Positions 53,112-63,640 of a stretch of DNA of 64,000 bases are shown piece by piece (position 1 is the stretch's first letter; every line of letters starts with the position of its first letter). The DNA comes from Monosporascus cannonballus (taxonomy: Eukaryota > Ascomycota > Sordariomycetes > Xylariales). The position numbers were made by a program, and so were the translations under genes. Location of the stretch: the NCBI GenBank assembly GCA_004154925.1, contig QJNS01000076.1, positions 62,001 to 126,000 on the forward strand, read 5' to 3'. The notes under the pieces were generated by a model. That model was given only the letters and a program-made list of their open reading frames with translations. It was not told the DNA's origin and did no database searches.

Positions 53112-54176
53112 TTATCTCGGGTCCCTATGCCCGTGCACACAGCCACGGAGCGGGCATCTCCAGGCAGGCACCTCACACGGTGCCCCGTCCCGACGGCGCA
53201 GATGACGAACCACCAGACAGCCCATGACATGGCAGAAGACGGGCAGTCCATCGGCTCCATCTACCAGCCTCGCGGACCCGTCGACACTAGTACCGAAGCC
53301 CCCGCCACCGGGTTCTCGAGGCGCGCTCCGGCCATGTTCTCCTGTGCTCGCGTCACTTCCTCTACCTCCGGTGCTACCCTCAGCTCCAGCTCCAGCGCCA
53401 ACGCCAGCACCAAACAGCCACCCCGGGACATCCATACGCCGACCTTGCGACCCGTCTCCACCGCCTGTTCCGGGCCCGCTCCGACGGCGACCAGATCCAG
53501 GGCCATCAGGGGCAGCCCCCTCATAGACGTTCGTCCTTGCCTGTCCTGCCCTGAACGTGCGCGCGTACGGCGCGCTGCGGCAGTGTCTGAGGGACAGGGA
53601 CGGCGTGTTGTCCGAAGGTGCCACTACTGGTGCAGGGGTTGGCTGTGAATGTGGGGGTGGCGGTGGGCGGTGATGGGTGCTCTGGGGCTTCGTCTGGCTG
53701 ACTGGATTTGGAGAGGGATTGAGAGATACTGGTGCTGGTGCTGGTGGTGCTGGCGCATGTGAGAGCACAGTGGAAGTGGCAGGTTTCCGGTATTGTTGTT
53801 GTTGTTGGGTGGGGAAGGAGGTACCGGTAGGTGAGGACGGGATTGCGGGAACGCGAGCTGATCGGGGAACAGCAGCGGACGAGAATGCAGGTGCTGCGTC
53901 TTGAGACGGCTGAGATCGACCAGGTACCGGCGTAGGTGGTTTCGGTGGTGCATCTCTCGTTACAGACGGAGTCGGAGTCGGGTCTTCCGTAGCCCGAGCC
54001 CGAGCCTGAGGTATCTGTGCCGCCGGAGGTGGCTGTGGCGATGGCGGCCGGACAACGGTCCCGAACCGTGGCGCCTGCGATACCCGTCTGCTGATGGTTG
54101 CGTTGGCAGGGGAGGCCCGGCGCTGAGACGGCGGGGGCGGGACGATGGTGCCCCATTGTGGAGCCGGCATGGCCAA
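53112..54176 (-). CDS. Hypothetical proline/glycine-rich protein
   Basis: 354 codons, starting MAMPAPQWGTIVPPPP. The N-terminal two thirds are proline-, serine- and alanine-rich with a repeated (W/F)GT(I/V)V motif near residues 8-13 and 38-43, and a Gln run (QQQQQ) near residue 125 encoded by a GTT/GTTG repeat on the plus strand (53,793-53,810). The last third is Gly-rich with a basic, Cys-containing end. No domain was recognised. The frame is continuous, but the opposite frames are open too, so protein expression is not certain. Confidence 0.45.
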   Translation of the reverse strand: MAMPAPQWGTIVPPPPSQRRASPANATISRRVSQAPRFGTVVRPPSPQPPPAAQIPQARARATEDPTPTPSVTRDAPPKPPTPVPGRSQPSQDAAPAFSSAAVPRSARVPAIPSSPTGTSFPTQQQQQYRKPATSTVLSHAPAPPAPAPVSLNPSPNPVSQTKPQSTHHRPPPPPHSQPTPAPVVAPSDNTPSLSLRHCRSAPYARTFRAGQARTNVYEGAAPDGPGSGRRRSGPGTGGGDGSQGRRMDVPGWLFGAGVGAGAGAEGSTGGRGSDASTGEHGRSAPREPGGGGFGTSVDGSARLVDGADGLPVFCHVMGCLVVRHLRRRDGAPCEVPAWRCPLRGCVHGHRDPR

Positions 54177-54634
54177 GTTCGGTCGGTTTATATACGATTA
54201 GGAGTAGATAGTCTAGGTCACTCTAGGGCGGCCAATTTGACCAAGCTATTATGTTTCTTGTACTCGGATTCGGCTAACGCTGTCGATCTGGCAAAGGTTG
54301 AGGTCTCTGGCCTCCGCACTGGGCCGCACCTCGGGGGGGGGGCCTAAACTCCATTTAAATGTTGTCTCGAGATCAAAGCAGATCTAGTCAGCAACAGTAA
54401 CGCCAAGTCAATGTGCAGCTGTTTGTATGAATAAGTGCATAGCATTCCTGTTCATGTGCCTTTTGAGGCTACATCAAAGGGGTCGATGAGCCGGCTGCTA
54501 GTCATCTCTACCCCAATATCCCTTGATATATATATATATAAATGTATTGCAAGCTTCGTTGGCGCCACTCCAGTTTGATGAACCGCCATGGCAAGCGCTG
54601 CTAAACCCCATAATGCCCCCAGCAAAATATCCAT
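54177..54634. other. Intergenic, low-complexity tracts
   Basis: Contains a 10-base G run (54,333-54,342) and a short (AT)n tract near 54,524-54,541. The 3' end of RAD5 adjoins at 54,635. No gene recognised. Confidence 0.5.
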
Positions 54635-57600
54635 CTAGCTCAGTAGTTCTCTGATGTCTTCTATACGCTGAAGTCTCTTTTCTTCATCATTCATCATTCC
54701 GAGAGAGGTGGCGCTACAGATGTGTTAGTTCTGACAGTTGGTAGGTCATCAATGATTCACTCACATAAACTTCTTCCTGTCCTGGACCTTTAACATCCTC
54801 TCCTCGACACTGTCCTTCGTGATAAAGCGATACACCTTCACTTCATCCTCCTGGCCCATACGGTGAACACGATCAATTGCCTGCGCCTCCACAGCAAAGC
54901 TCCACCACGGGTCCATCATATAAACCCGCTTTGCCTGCGTGAGATTCAGACCTACACCGCCGGCTCGCAAGCTAATCAGCAGGATTGTGAACTTGTTGGA
55001 CTCCCTAAACTCGCCTAGAACGGCAGCTCGGGCTTTCTGACTTAATGTCCCGTCCAGGCGAAGGCACTTCATGTTGGCCTTGGCTAGCGCGGGCTCGATC
55101 AGAGTCATAAAAGATGTAAACTGGCTAAAGACGACAGACTTTATCTGTGGATGTTCCCGACGGAGGTCACGTAGGTGCTTAATCAGCGCGACGACTTTTG
55201 AAGAAGATTCGTTCACACCAAGACGTTGGAGGCTAATTTTGGGCGTGTCGTGCGTGGCGGCATCTGGATCATCGTCATGCCGGACCACTTCGAATAGGTC
55301 GCGCGAGTTGATGTACTCGCGACAGTTGAAGCACCTGGGGATCTCTTGACGGTCCGTACTGTGCTTTATGTAATCCAGCAGGCACTTCTTGCAAGCGGAG
55401 TGCCAGCAACCAGTAACTGTTTGGTCAATCATAGGCTCCTCGGCACAAATAGGGCATTCATTGGCCGCCTCGTCGCGTATCTGCTGGAGAACATGAGCTC
55501 CGAAAGCGTTGGCGTCTTTCTTATCATCGGTCGTGGCTGTAAACCGTTCGATGAGCGATTGAAGATCCATGTCGTCGGCCAAGCCCGCCGCTGCATCTGC
55601 CTCGGCACCGGCGATTTCTTCGTCAGCCACGACATCTTTGTTTCGCACAAGAGTAGGATGACAGCAAGACTGCCGTAAACGTAGAATCTGAGCGAAGATA
55701 GTTGTGTAGGCTTTCATAACGGTGCCCTTCTCGACGCTTGCTGAGAATGTTCTCTTTGCCCTTGTAAAGATATGTTCATAGACATCACGCTCTGGCTTAG
55801 AGAGCTCAACGTCGACGATCTCTATCGATTTTGGGGGCAAGGGAACCAGCAGCTGGCCATCGGGTGTCCTCATGTCTTTTGTTCGTCTCATCACTAGAGG
55901 CTCTAATACAGTCTGAACGACATCGAGGGCCCGCATAAAATTCTTCGACTCGAAGGGCACGGTAATAAATGTTCTCCAGAAGGAGAAGTTGTTCCAAGGC
56001 TCCACCCTCAAAAACCTGACCAAGCTGAACAGGTCTTCCAAGCGGTTTACGACGGGCGTGCCTGTCAATACCCAACGGTGTTCGGCTGATAGTTCGTAAC
56101 ATGCTTTCGCTGTCTTGGACTGCCTATTTTTGATTGTATGGGCTTCGTCGAGAATGATGCGAAAGAAGTTTAAGGAGAATAAGCCACGATCTTTGATGCC
56201 ACTCTTCGCAACCTGGCTAAATTCCGAAAGCACTACCCCATAGCTCGTTATGACGAGATCGGGTGCTGAAGCCATGTTGGCTTCACCGCACAACGCCCGT
56301 AGATCACCAATCTTGTCGTTGCCATAGTACACCATCGACTTCAAGGTGCCTTCCTTGGAGGCATTCTCGGCCTCGCTCTGCCATTGGGCGAGGAGCGACA
56401 TTGGAGCAACGACAAGGGTCGTCTTCGGTGCAGCAAGGACACTGGCTGAATTGGTTCCCGGCATTCTCGGAAGATCATTGACAGAGTCAGCGGGCTTCGT
56501 GGTTCCAAGTACGGCTTCGGACCTGTGCGAATGAATCAGACTGAGCATTTGAATCGTCTTCCCTAGACCCATTTCGTCCGCCAGGATTCCACCGAGGCAA
56601 TGCTGTCCCTGAACGGGGAAGTCTAACGACATCTCGCCCGAATAAGGGTTGACATAGAATTTCGACTGCCCCTCAACCCGGACCACATCCTTGTCGTCAG
56701 CGTCCTTGGTCGGCCAAGGATACTCTTCCCAGAGAGGGTGCATCGAAGATTCGCGGACTTCATTCTTTAAATCCCTTTCCTTGCGTAACATCCAATAGAG
56801 CGACTGTTTCTGGTAAGGACGGAGGGTCATGGCAAAGGTGTCGGCGGGCTCGGCTTCCGGTGTACTAAAGTCAAACGATTGGGCCTTCTGGTAGAGGGTA
56901 TCGAGTTGGTCTTGCTCTAGTTCCTGGCCCTCTTCGGCGTCCTCGGATGGTGGAGAAGATCCTGGGGCGTCACTGTAGCCGTGTTAAATGGTATTCACGA
57001 TGGGAAGCACAAGTCAACACACCGGTCATTGGACTTAGATGTACCTCGGTCTTGTCTGTCAGCCGTTTCGGCGGCTCGAAGAAGATCTTGGCGATTGTGC
57101 TTCCCGGCGGCATTACTAGTCCTCGTCGGCAACAGGTTTATCTCCTGAAATAATCTCACGAGCGCCACCTGACGCAGTCGCAAGTCCCGTTCCTCGGCCG
57201 TCTCTTTCTCTTCGTAGACACCGGTAGACCGGTTTTCAGACCATCGAAAGCTGGAACTCAAAAAGGCATGCCTCAGCAAGTAACACTTCAACTGTAGGAA
57301 GATTGTGTCATTGGTGCGGAGCCTCTCAGGGGCATACACACATGTACCCTCGAATTTGCAGACTTTTTGGTCAATCAGCGAAGACACCCAGTTGGCGGTA
57401 TCTTTCGCTAATCTACCTATTTCGTTGCCTCCTGCGTCTGTGAACCGGACTATGACATCAACCCGTTTAGAGACGGCCAAGGGCACTCGTTGTGGAGTGA
57501 GTGATCCACCATTGGGCGGTTGTATCTTTTGGCGTTCTATTCTAACAGTCTCCCCATGTTTCATCAGGTTCGCTCCGCTTCGTGTGGCCCAGCCTTCCAC

Positions 57601-58119
57601 GCCGAAAGCACCGATGTACCGGCTCTCAGGCATAGATTGAGTGATGGGAGGCTTCGGCGGAGGATCCGGTCCTTTCGAGTGGTCGGCCGAGACAGGAGGC
57701 ATGCGAGAGGGAAAAGGGTTGGGGAGCTTGAAAGCTGGCTTAGGTTTTCGGAACCTCATCCACGTACCATCGAAGTACATGTTCACGGCTCGTTCGAGAT
57801 TGTTGCCGCAGTTGGCACGTATAATGTCCAGCACTTCGGGTTTGACTTTATCCCCCAATAAGCTCTCGAATGTGTTCTCATCGAAGGTAGGGGATTCTGA
57901 CGTATTAACGGGTGCGCTCGCAGGTGATGATGTCGCTGGATGGCCATTCAATGGAACTCCACGATTGGATGCATCATCCGCTGCTGTCTCTTGCAGGGGG
58001 GATCTCGGCGGTCTGGCGTTTGAGTCCGCGACAGCATCGTGGGTGCGACTATCTTCTTCGGGTTCGGCAAAGAACCTTCGTTTCTTTGTGGGAGGCTCGC
58101 CCAAGTCCCGTATGCTCAT
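54635..58119 (-). CDS. RAD5: RAD5 family DNA helicase/ubiquitin ligase (HIRAN-SNF2-RING)
   Basis: Acts in error-free post-replication repair: a SNF2-type ATPase and RING E3 ligase that, with Ubc13-Mms2, extends K63-linked ubiquitin chains on PCNA and remodels stalled forks. Exons 57023-58119, 54765-56972 and 54635-54713 give 1,127 codons. Residues about 10-16 are a nuclear-signal-like PTKKRRF; a UBA-like segment follows (about 80-120), then HIRAN (about 170-270, starting SRYIGAFGVEGWA), the helicase N half (ADEMGLGKT; ILDEAHTIKN), a C3HC4 RING inserted in the helicase (CPICAEEP...CWHSACKKC...CFNC) and helicase C (GGVGLNL; QAIDRVHRMGQ). The last exon is only 79 bp and its splice supplies the end ...MMNDEEKRLQRIEDIRELLS. 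A Met eight codons further upstream (58143) is an alternative start. Length is similar to yeast Rad5 (1,169 aa). Confidence 0.95.
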
Positions 58120-58579
58120 GATGACTCCGACAATAACGTGCAATTCTGATTGCTGACATAAACGTGAGACTTCGACAACAAAAGGAGTGAAAAGTCAATC
58201 AGTCTCGAAGTTAGTAATTAAGGTGGGATAAGGACGACGCGTTTAGTTAAGAGTAAACGCGTTAATGAGGCGCGAAAATCATGTGATTAGGAATTAAGTG
58301 GTCGCCAAGGAAGTTGTGGGCCCCTGAATCGAGTTTTTACTTGCCAAGACTAGGTAGGTAGAAGGATGTGGTGCCTTCTGATGATTTACGGTGATATCAT
58401 CCCACATACATATACTTCCTACTTCGTACCTTCTCTGAAATGCTGCAATGGGAATTAACGGAAGCTGCGAGATGAGCATTCTGCCACTTCAACATCCTGC
58501 CCTGTGTCTCTCTTTAAAAAGTAATTGGCTTTGAAATGTACTAGGTACTCATAAACCAGTCTTTGCAAGTCTTTGTTCT
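58120..58579. promoter_or_regulatory. Divergent promoter between RAD5 and NDUFAF6-like gene
   Basis: 460-bp spacer. It contains two ACGCGT (MCB) sites at 58237-58242 and 58257-58262 that form an exact 9-bp inverted repeat, ACGCGTTTA and TAAACGCGT, separated by 8 bp, with a CGCGAAA (SCB/E2F-like) sequence directly after at 58271-58277. The sites lie about 120-160 bp upstream of the RAD5 start codon. MCB/SCB elements drive G1/S expression of replication and repair genes in fungi; use here is inferred. Confidence 0.5.
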
Positions 58580-59758
58580 ATGTATCGACGGGCGTTTTGC
58601 GTGCGCGCCGGCCTTCAAAGGTCAAAGACAATCCCGCTACAATATTTGCGCCGGGGCTACATCACCGAAGCGGATACTTCAAAAGCCAAACAGTATTGCA
58701 TCGAACAGCTCAGGTAGGTGCACTACTAATTATGCAATCCAATTAAAGGAGCTATAAGAAGAATCCGATGAGCTGACAGAAGCAGGAATTCAGACTATGA
58801 CTCCTACTTAATTCGCAACTTTATTTCGAAATCCCGCCAGGATGCTTATGATGCATTCCGAGCCTTCAACCTCGAACTCGTGCGACTTCCCGAGCTCGTC
58901 TCCAACCCGACCATTGGGCAATTGCGCATGCAGTTCTGGCGTGATGCTGTCAACAACACCTTCGCGGGTAAACCACCCAAAGAGCCCATCATGATACTCC
59001 TACACAAAGTGCTGCGGGAACTTAAGGAAACAGATCCATATAGCAACCCGAGCTCAATCAAATTTTGGCTGCAGCGACTGATCAATACGAGGGAGAAGTA
59101 CATGGACAACCGACCGTTTATAGGTTTAACTGCGCTGGAAGAGTATGCTGAAAATACATATTCAACGCTAATGTACTCGACACTGGCAACCCTTCCAATC
59201 CGCTCTATGCACATAGATCATCTAGCGAGCCACATTGGGAAGGCTTGCGGCATCGTAGCTGTCCTTAGAGGCGTGCCGGTATTAGCTGCTCCTTCGCCGC
59301 CGGTCAAGTCACCAAGCGGTGCCGAGGCAGCCAGCGGCAGAAGCCCAGTCCTGCTCCTGCCTCTAGATGTCATGGCCGAGGTAGGCCTCAGAGAGGAGGA
59401 TGTATACCGGGAGGGTCCTAGAGCCGAGGGCTTCCAAGATGCAGTCTTCAAGGTGGCTACTCGAGCTCATGATCACCTCATCACGGCCAGGGAGATGTTG
59501 AAGAACATCCGCACGGGCCAGAATCCGGGTCATGAATATGAGCACGGAGGCGAGGCAGAACACCAGCATCCGGAGATGACCGGAGATGATGACACCGCTA
59601 GAGATCTGCGCCGGGGATTTGGTGTGTTACTAGAGGCCGTCCCGGCACAAGACTATTTGTCGAGGCTGGAGGCTAAGAACTTTGACCCATTCGCTGTGAG
59701 GAGCAGCTGGAAGCTCCCTTGGAGTATCTGGAGGGCATTGAAGACGCAACAAATATGA
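58580..59758 (+). CDS. NDUFAF6-like complex I assembly factor (squalene/phytoene synthase fold)
   Basis: Predicted mitochondrial protein needed for assembly of NADH dehydrogenase (complex I), a catalytically inactive member of the squalene/phytoene synthase family; orthologous to human NDUFAF6. Exons 58580-58713 and 58783-59758 give 369 codons. The start yields an Arg-rich, Ser/Thr-containing mitochondrial presequence (MYRRAFCVRAGLQRSK). The intron (58714-58782, GTAGGT...CAGAAG) was chosen because it joins ...CIEQLS to RNSDYDSYLIRNFI. Family-typical blocks: FRAFNLEL, TIGQLRMQFWRD, a YAENTYSTLMY segment, and DHLASHIGKACGIVAVLRG. It is divergent from RAD5 and convergent with the next gene, 160 bp away. 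Confidence 0.9.
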
Positions 59759-59918
59759 CAAATTCAACTCCAGCATGATTCTTCCCGCAAACGTACTCTG
59801 CTTCCTGAGATCCCATTCCGTCGTGTGCTATACCATTGGTAAAAATACTCTTCTTACCTCTGATCGATACTGAGAGACCAGCGGCCATGGAAAAGACCCA
59901 GTCAGAAATTATTCCTCT

Positions 59919-61307
59919 TCAGTCGTAGCAGATAACATTCGCGCAACACCCACCATCAGGAATATCTACCCTCGCCACGGCCGCCGCCCCGACCTCGTCC
60001 ACACCCCCGTCTATCTTCGTCGTCGTCATCTTCCGGATCTGCACATACCCGGTCCCAAAGTCCGTCATGGCGACGAACTCATCGGACCACGGCGCCGGCG
60101 AAACGCTGTTGGCGATGCCGCCCCGTGTGGTCGTCGGCACCATGAACAGCGGCCTCTTTCCCCCAGCTACCGTTCCCGATCCTGGTCGTCCCGCCGACAC
60201 GACGGCGCCGTCCGTGTCCAGCCCAAACGCGGACAGGTAGCCGACGTCGGAGGCCTCGTGGGCCCGGGTTGAGGCCCAGAGATACTGTCCGCCCGGCGAG
60301 AGGGCGACCTCGGCTGCCCAGTACGAGGTGCGGTTTAGACCTGCGTTAGCGCATAGGTGCGGGGATTAGTGGTTGTTTTAGGACTTTGAGCTGGATATTG
60401 TGTGTGGGTGTGCAAGTTAATCTAGGATGTAAAGTACGCAAGGCAATGAAACGAGCGACAACTGACCCTCCGGAATAACGGAAAACACGGACGCCTCGCC
60501 CCGCGGCTCCCGCGTGTCCCCGTCCAACTCGTACGTGACAAGCTCGTTCGCCGTCTCCATGATCACGTGCAGATACCTGCTCGCCGGGTGCGCCACGAGG
60601 TGCCGTGGCCCGGACCCGTCGCGCGCGCGAAACCGTCCCACCCCACCCCCATCCCACTACCACCACCGTCGCTGTCAATAATGAAGCGGTGCGTCCAGAC
60701 CGAATTCCCCTTCAGGTCCGCCGAGTACAACGCCGCGCCGTTATCGCCGGGCGCCAGGCCATGGACCCCCCGAGGACGCGTCGTAGTCCCACGTGTACCG
60801 GGGCCCACCGCCAAGGTCATAGTCGCGAGCCGATGCCGGGAACGCGGCCCCGCACGCCCGGGGGCCCGGCCACGACGCGCTGTACACCCCGAGCGGCGGC
60901 TGCCGGCCGGCGAGCACGAAGGCGCTCGTCTGGCCATCACAGTTTGTCGCGCTGCCCGTCAGGCGGAGTTGTAGCTTGCTAGATTCGTCAGGATCGGTGG
61001 TTAGCTTGTAGCGCGCTATCGCGGAGCTATATAGCGATGCGCCGTAGATGGTTTCTTTCGTCTGCTTCTAATTCTAAGTACGGGCTCCCTGACGTTTGCG
61101 GGTACGGGTACGGGTTTCTCTTACCTCAACGGTGATCCAGGCATGCGGGCTGTGCACGCTGTTGTTGCTGACGATCCGGAGGTCGATGCTCTCGTCGAAT
61201 TCGAGGACGTAGAGGGAGGCTGGGGCGACTAGGTTACCCACTAGGAGGTGGTGGATTCGCGCATAGCTCACGGCGAGGAAACATGATAGGTAAATACGGC
61301 CAAGCAT
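59919..61307 (-). CDS. Secreted carboxymuconate-cyclase-like beta-propeller (two compensating frameshifts)
   Basis: Matches the fungal 3-carboxy-cis,cis-muconate lactonizing enzyme/lactonase family, a seven-bladed propeller of the protocatechuate branch of aromatic breakdown. Exons 61125-61307, 60467-61067 and 59919-60340, with introns of 57 and 126 bp, give exactly 402 codons. The N-terminus is a signal peptide (MLGRIYLSCFLAVSYA). Recognisable blocks: NCDGQTSAFVLAGRQPPLGV, GVHGLAPGDNGAALYSADLK, GSGPRHLVAHPASRYLHV, TTTRGGIANSVSPAPWSDEF. Within exon 2 the frame shifts by one base at a G run at 60766-60771 and back at about 60,640-60,660, so about 40 codons (GVHGLAP...) lie in another frame. 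Either the assembly has base-call errors in these G runs or the gene is a pseudogene. A secreted member is unusual for catabolic use, so its substrate is uncertain. Confidence 0.7.
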
Positions 61308-62091
61308 TTTGCTGGTAACCTCAGGGCATTCCTCCCTTATCATCCCTATGCCGGTCCTTGCGTTATGAGGTTCCCGAGGGAATGCCCTCGCCTACAGTTA
61401 GTCATTGGTGACCGAAAGTCACCAGTGACCTTCCAAGCTGATTGCAAGAGTATAGAGGCATTCAGCTTCTGGTATAAACTCGGGAGGTCAGACTTTCCCT
61501 GTTGTTTAGGTCCTTTTATGAGGAATTAATAAGCTGGAGAATAATGAGAGAACAACGAAAGTCCCCTGAAATAATCATGCATATTGTTTACCAATACTCT
61601 GCAGACGATGTTATGATATTGCGAACCATTTGTTATCTGCCGGTAGTTTTCAAGAGGCTATTAGTTACCGATGTCCTAGCAGCTGCAGTTGAATGATGGT
61701 AGAATTTTCCAATGAATTTTGGCTAAAGAGGTTAATACTGGGCTATGCACGAACGGCGTTGTACTCGCAACCCAACGTCGCATCGCCCGGTACAAACATC
61801 GGAGCTGCCACGACCATTTTAAAACATCGTTTATATCGTAACAAATACCTATCATATTTTTTAGTTGAAGCTAAAATAGGCGTTTGGAGTCAGGGGCATG
61901 TTGATGTCAGGAGAAGTCGTGCCCCTCGCCCCCTTTCTACAATCTAGTGACCCCTGGGGGGCGTTTGTACGTGCATATGTAAGGGTCGTCGCCACCAAAT
62001 AAACAGATAAGGCGCAGGTATTAATGGCTATTTATTTACTACCTATAATAAGAACTATCTGATAAGCTGTCTTTTTCTCTTTCACTCTGTA
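61308..62091. other. Intergenic, no gene recognised
   Basis: Contains the promoter of the cyclase-like gene. Frames on the plus strand at 61502-61696 and 61693-61947 are short and without recognised domain. Confidence 0.4.
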
Positions 62092-62370
62092 CTACTGATT
62101 ATGCCTCCTATCGGGAGCAGAGACGACAAACTGTGGCACCGCGTTGAGCACCCGTCCCACCCACCTCTCGTTGAATAGCTCCACCGCAGTCTCTGCAAGT
62201 GACGTATTTCTCTGCACGTTGATATCCACAAAGGAATACTTGCGCCCATATTCAACTCTCGAGTTAGCGTTCCTCTCGAACGGACTCCCGCTCGAAATAA
62301 AACGGCCGAGCCAAGAGGTTGTCGCTTGAATACATGCGCCTAGTCTCCGAAGGTTCGAGCTTCGTCGCAT
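62092..62370 (-). other. Possible fragmentary coding region, not identified
   Basis: A 92-codon minus-strand frame (starting MRRSSNLRRLGACIQ) with mixed polar composition. It has no recognised domain and is not joined to neighbours by evident introns. Listed because it is the only sizeable frame here; a chance frame is at least as likely. Confidence 0.2.
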
Positions 62371-62587
62371 CCATCGAGGAGGCGGGCGGCAACGACTTCA
62401 ATGTCAGACATCGAGTCTAGTAGGGCTGCAAACATGTGTCAGCGAAAATGGTGAAGTACAGAGTGGAAGGCAGAGGAAGGAGCCTAGCAGCTAGTTCGTA
62501 GTATGGGTAGCAAATAGATGACCATTAACGCCTGCCACTCTCTAACTACTCGGGGTGAAGCCCCCCATATATACACAAACCAGACCC

Positions 62588-63640
62588 TCACTGGTGGGGC
62601 GCTGGGCCGCAGAAAGGGGGTCGCACCTTGGCACCTGATAACATGGATTGGTCCTGCCGTTGAAAAATCACCGCAGCAGCTAAGCAGTGGTTTTCTTTAG
62701 GTGCTTGGAGAACCATTATGAACCCCTTTGGCGCAAAGGTCCAAGTCTTGAGGTATAGAGCTGTCTCTCGCTTCGCTCCCATTGTTCAGTACAGCTCGTA
62801 CACGCTATTGAAGCCAGGGCCTTTTTGAGCTGTATAACGTGTTCTGGATGGACAGGTAGTGGAGTCTGGATCGCTCCTGATTTGTGGACATTGTCGTAAA
62901 GATTCCGCGTCTGGCTGCGCTGCCAGGGCCAGTATATTCCGCTATACCCGAACATATTTGTCGTAGGAGCCTACTTGATTGAACTTGCTGAAGTTCGTCG
63001 CTCTTTTCAGGTATATACTTGCAAAGCCATCTGTCTGGTAGGGCTGCGGACAATTCAAGGCAGCAACGACCAAGTCATTTTTGGCGGTACGGATCGGTAA
63101 TGTGGCCTCAAATCATTGGTTGGTGTTGAGAAACTGGCGTTGCGGCTCCGATTCGTTGTACTCGAAGAATTGCCCGGATTCTTCGAACATGTTCGGTGGT
63201 CTCTGCGAGCAAGCCTGAACCTGCATTTGGTCCTGCGTTGTCGTCTCTCCATGCGAATATGGACCCGTCTCCCGACTCCCTAATGATCGCCTCCTCTAGA
63301 CGGATGAAGGCCCTGGTGCCTTCACCATAAATCATTGGCATGTGGACGCTGAAGAGGCCCACCAAAGAATAAGCGCGGTCTTCGACCCCAGCTGTATCTC
63401 CCTTTGCCGCCCACGACATCCGTTTCACAATACTAATCGCATAGAGGTCCATTGAGTGAGACAAGAAACCTGGTTCTATCTCAGTGATCCTCAATAGCTT
63501 CTCACACACCACAGACTTTCTTTCCAGTTCAACCCAGCCATTTCCTTCCTTCTCAGTAGAGAAGGCAACTTTTCTAGGCACGATCAGCTCTTGCAGCGTC
63601 CAACTCCTTGTAAACCGCCTATAGTCATGGCCGGTTGCTC
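62588..63640 (-). pseudogene. HET-domain (heterokaryon incompatibility) pseudogene
   Basis: Matches the C-terminal half of a fungal HET-domain protein, whose active versions trigger cell death on fusion of unlike strains. Reading right to left: RSWTLQELIVPRKV (about 63,600), MSWAAKGDTAGVEDRAYSLV, VHMPMIYGEGTRAFIRLEEA, FAWRDD and GLLAE. At about 63,191-63,203 the frame shifts by one base, after which MFEESGQFFEYN, LVVAALNCPQPY and ASIYLKRA continue the family pattern. Three nonsense codons occur in the shifted frame at 63113-63115, 62942-62944 and 62786-62788. The N-terminal HET core (W-I-D-T-C-C-I type) is not found in the available 360 bp upstream. It is probably non-functional. Confidence 0.75.
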
